Of a stretch of 64,000 nucleotides of DNA, positions 63,207-64,000 are shown piece after piece. The stretch comes from Arthrobacter sp. RIT-PI-e (GTDB taxonomy: Bacteria; Actinomycetota; Actinomycetes; Actinomycetales; Micrococcaceae). The notes below the pieces were generated by a model. That model was not told the DNA's origin, did no database searches, and saw only the letters and a list, made by a program, of their open reading frames with translations. A program made the position numbers and the translations under genes. Each line of letters starts with the position of its first letter. Within the stretch, counting starts at the first letter, position 1. Location of the stretch: assembly GCF_001187915.1 (NCBI RefSeq), contig NZ_LGIU01000091.1:1-64000 (forward strand), given 5' to 3'.

Positions 63207-64000
63207 TCAGGCGGTGTAAGGGTCGCTGATGCCGATGTACTGGGTGGTGGTGTACTCGGCGATGCCCTCGGCTCCGCCCTCGCGGCCGAGACCCGAGTGC
63301 TTCACACCACCGAAGGGTGCGGCGGCATTGGAGATGACACCGGTGTTGAAGCCGACCATGCCGAACTCGATCTGCTCGGCGACGCGCAGCAACCGGTTCA
63401 GGTCACGGCTGTACAGGTAGGAGGCCAGCCCGTACTCGGTGGCGTTGGCCAGGGCGATGGCCTCGTCCTCCGTGGTGAAGGTGGTGACGGGGGCCACCGG
63501 CCCGAAGATCTCCTCGCGGAGGATCGCGGCGTCGTTGGGCACGTTGCCGAGGACGGTGGGCCGGTAGAAGTACCCAGGGCCCTCCACCGGTGCCCCACCG
63601 GTGACGGCGACGGCTCCGGCGGCCACCGCCGCACCGACGAGGGCATGGACGTCGTCGCGGGCGCCGGCGTCGATCAGCGGTCCCACCTGGGTGGACGGTT
63701 CGGTGCCACGTCCGGTCGAGAGCGCACCCATCACGGCGGCGAACTTCGCGGTGAACTCCTCGGCGACGCCCTGGTGGACGAGGAACCGGTTCGCGGCGGT
63801 GCACGCCTCGCCCATGTTCCGCATCTTCGCGGCCACGGCTCCGTCGACCGCCGCGTCCAGGTCGGCGTCCTCGAAGACGACGAAGGGCGCGTTGCCACCG
63901 AGTTCCATCGAGGTGCGCAGCACGTTCTGTGCGGCGTCGGCCATCAACTGCTTGCCGACGGGCGTGGACCCGGTGAAGGAGAGTTTCCGCAGGCGGGGGA
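63207..64000 (-). CDS. gabD: Succinate-semialdehyde dehydrogenase, C-terminal part
   Basis: The last about 264 codons of an NAD(P)-dependent aldehyde dehydrogenase that runs past the right edge. It contains LSFTGSTPVGKQL, the Glu motif ELGGNAPFVVFEDADLDAAV, the catalytic Cys in MGEACTAANRFLVHQG, and EEIFGPVAPVTTF. The MGEACTAANR form and FGGVKHSGLGREGG point to succinate-semialdehyde dehydrogenase, which converts succinic semialdehyde to succinate. No gabT lies in the window. Confidence 0.85.
   Translation of the reverse strand, partial: PRLRKLSFTGSTPVGKQLMADAAQNVLRTSMELGGNAPFVVFEDADLDAAVDGAVAAKMRNMGEACTAANRFLVHQGVAEEFTAKFAAVMGALSTGRGTEPSTQVGPLIDAGARDDVHALVGAAVAAGAVAVTGGAPVEGPGYFYRPTVLGNVPNDAAILREEIFGPVAPVTTFTTEDEAIALANATEYGLASYLYSRDLNRLLRVAEQIEFGMVGFNTGVISNAAAPFGGVKHSGLGREGGAEGIAEYTTTQYIGISDPYTA

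Overview
The window is a stretch of a high-GC Gram-positive chromosome, most likely Actinobacteria, order Micrococcales, and probably Micrococcaceae. The evidence is the very GC-rich third codon positions, frequent GTG starts, stop/start overlaps (ATGA, TGATG) between neighbours, a bcc-aa3 supercomplex with an actinobacterial subunit IV and a dihaem cytochrome c, proteins resembling DUF3043, DUF3054 and DUF3097, and the gene order hrcA-dnaJ-rsmE-phoH-ybeY-CBS protein-era, then leuA-recO-uppS. No tRNA, rRNA or CRISPR array was recognised. Family names come from reading the proteins, not from database searches.

Left edge (1-3.2 kb) is accessory. It holds the last codons and probable right end of an IS3-family element, two adjacent related hairpins, a HIRAN-like protein, a methyltransferase that seems to start at CTG, a stretch with no clear gene, and a small membrane protein. 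From 3.2 to 8.0 kb a tightly overlapping minus-strand operon encodes an ArsR-type regulator, an MFS exporter, an aldo/keto reductase, an alpha/beta hydrolase and a GT4 glycosyltransferase. Nested palindromes lie immediately upstream of the regulator. From 8.07 to 13.4 kb a SorC-type regulator diverges from glpD-glpF-glpK across a perfect 14-bp palindrome.

From 13.4 to 31 kb is housekeeping. leuS sits behind an apparent leucine attenuator (a nine-codon ORF with four Leu codons, then a terminator), followed by degV, comEA-comEC, holA, two small genes, rpsT, a PemK/MazF-like gene, lepA, hemW, two conserved genes, and hrcA with a CIRCE element leading into dnaJ and rsmE. From 32 to 45.6 kb come a lipoprotein-like GerMN gene, phoH-ybeY-CBS protein-era, an LCP cell-wall gene broken by a one-base frameshift, an M13 peptidase, leuA behind a second short leucine-containing leader ORF, recO, uppS and a hydrolase.

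From 45.6 to 64 kb: pyrD, a DUF3043-like gene, an M20 dipeptidase, erpA, then the respiratory cluster ctaC-ctaD-ctaF facing ctaE-qcrC-qcrA-qcrB with a PAP2 gene between them, trpD, an Lrp-type stand-alone domain, and metabolic genes (VOC, MOSC, polysaccharide deacetylase). It ends with a probably truncated NERD protein and the C-terminal part of a succinate-semialdehyde dehydrogenase that runs off the edge.

A recurring signal is a TAnnnT-like -10 hexamer placed 6 or 7 bases before a start codon, at about ten genes and both leader ORFs. This suggests frequent leaderless transcription. The most interesting observations are the two leucine leader systems, the degenerate NPA motifs of GlpF, the ArsR operon, the frameshifted LCP gene, and the 38-codon ORF coupled to phoH.
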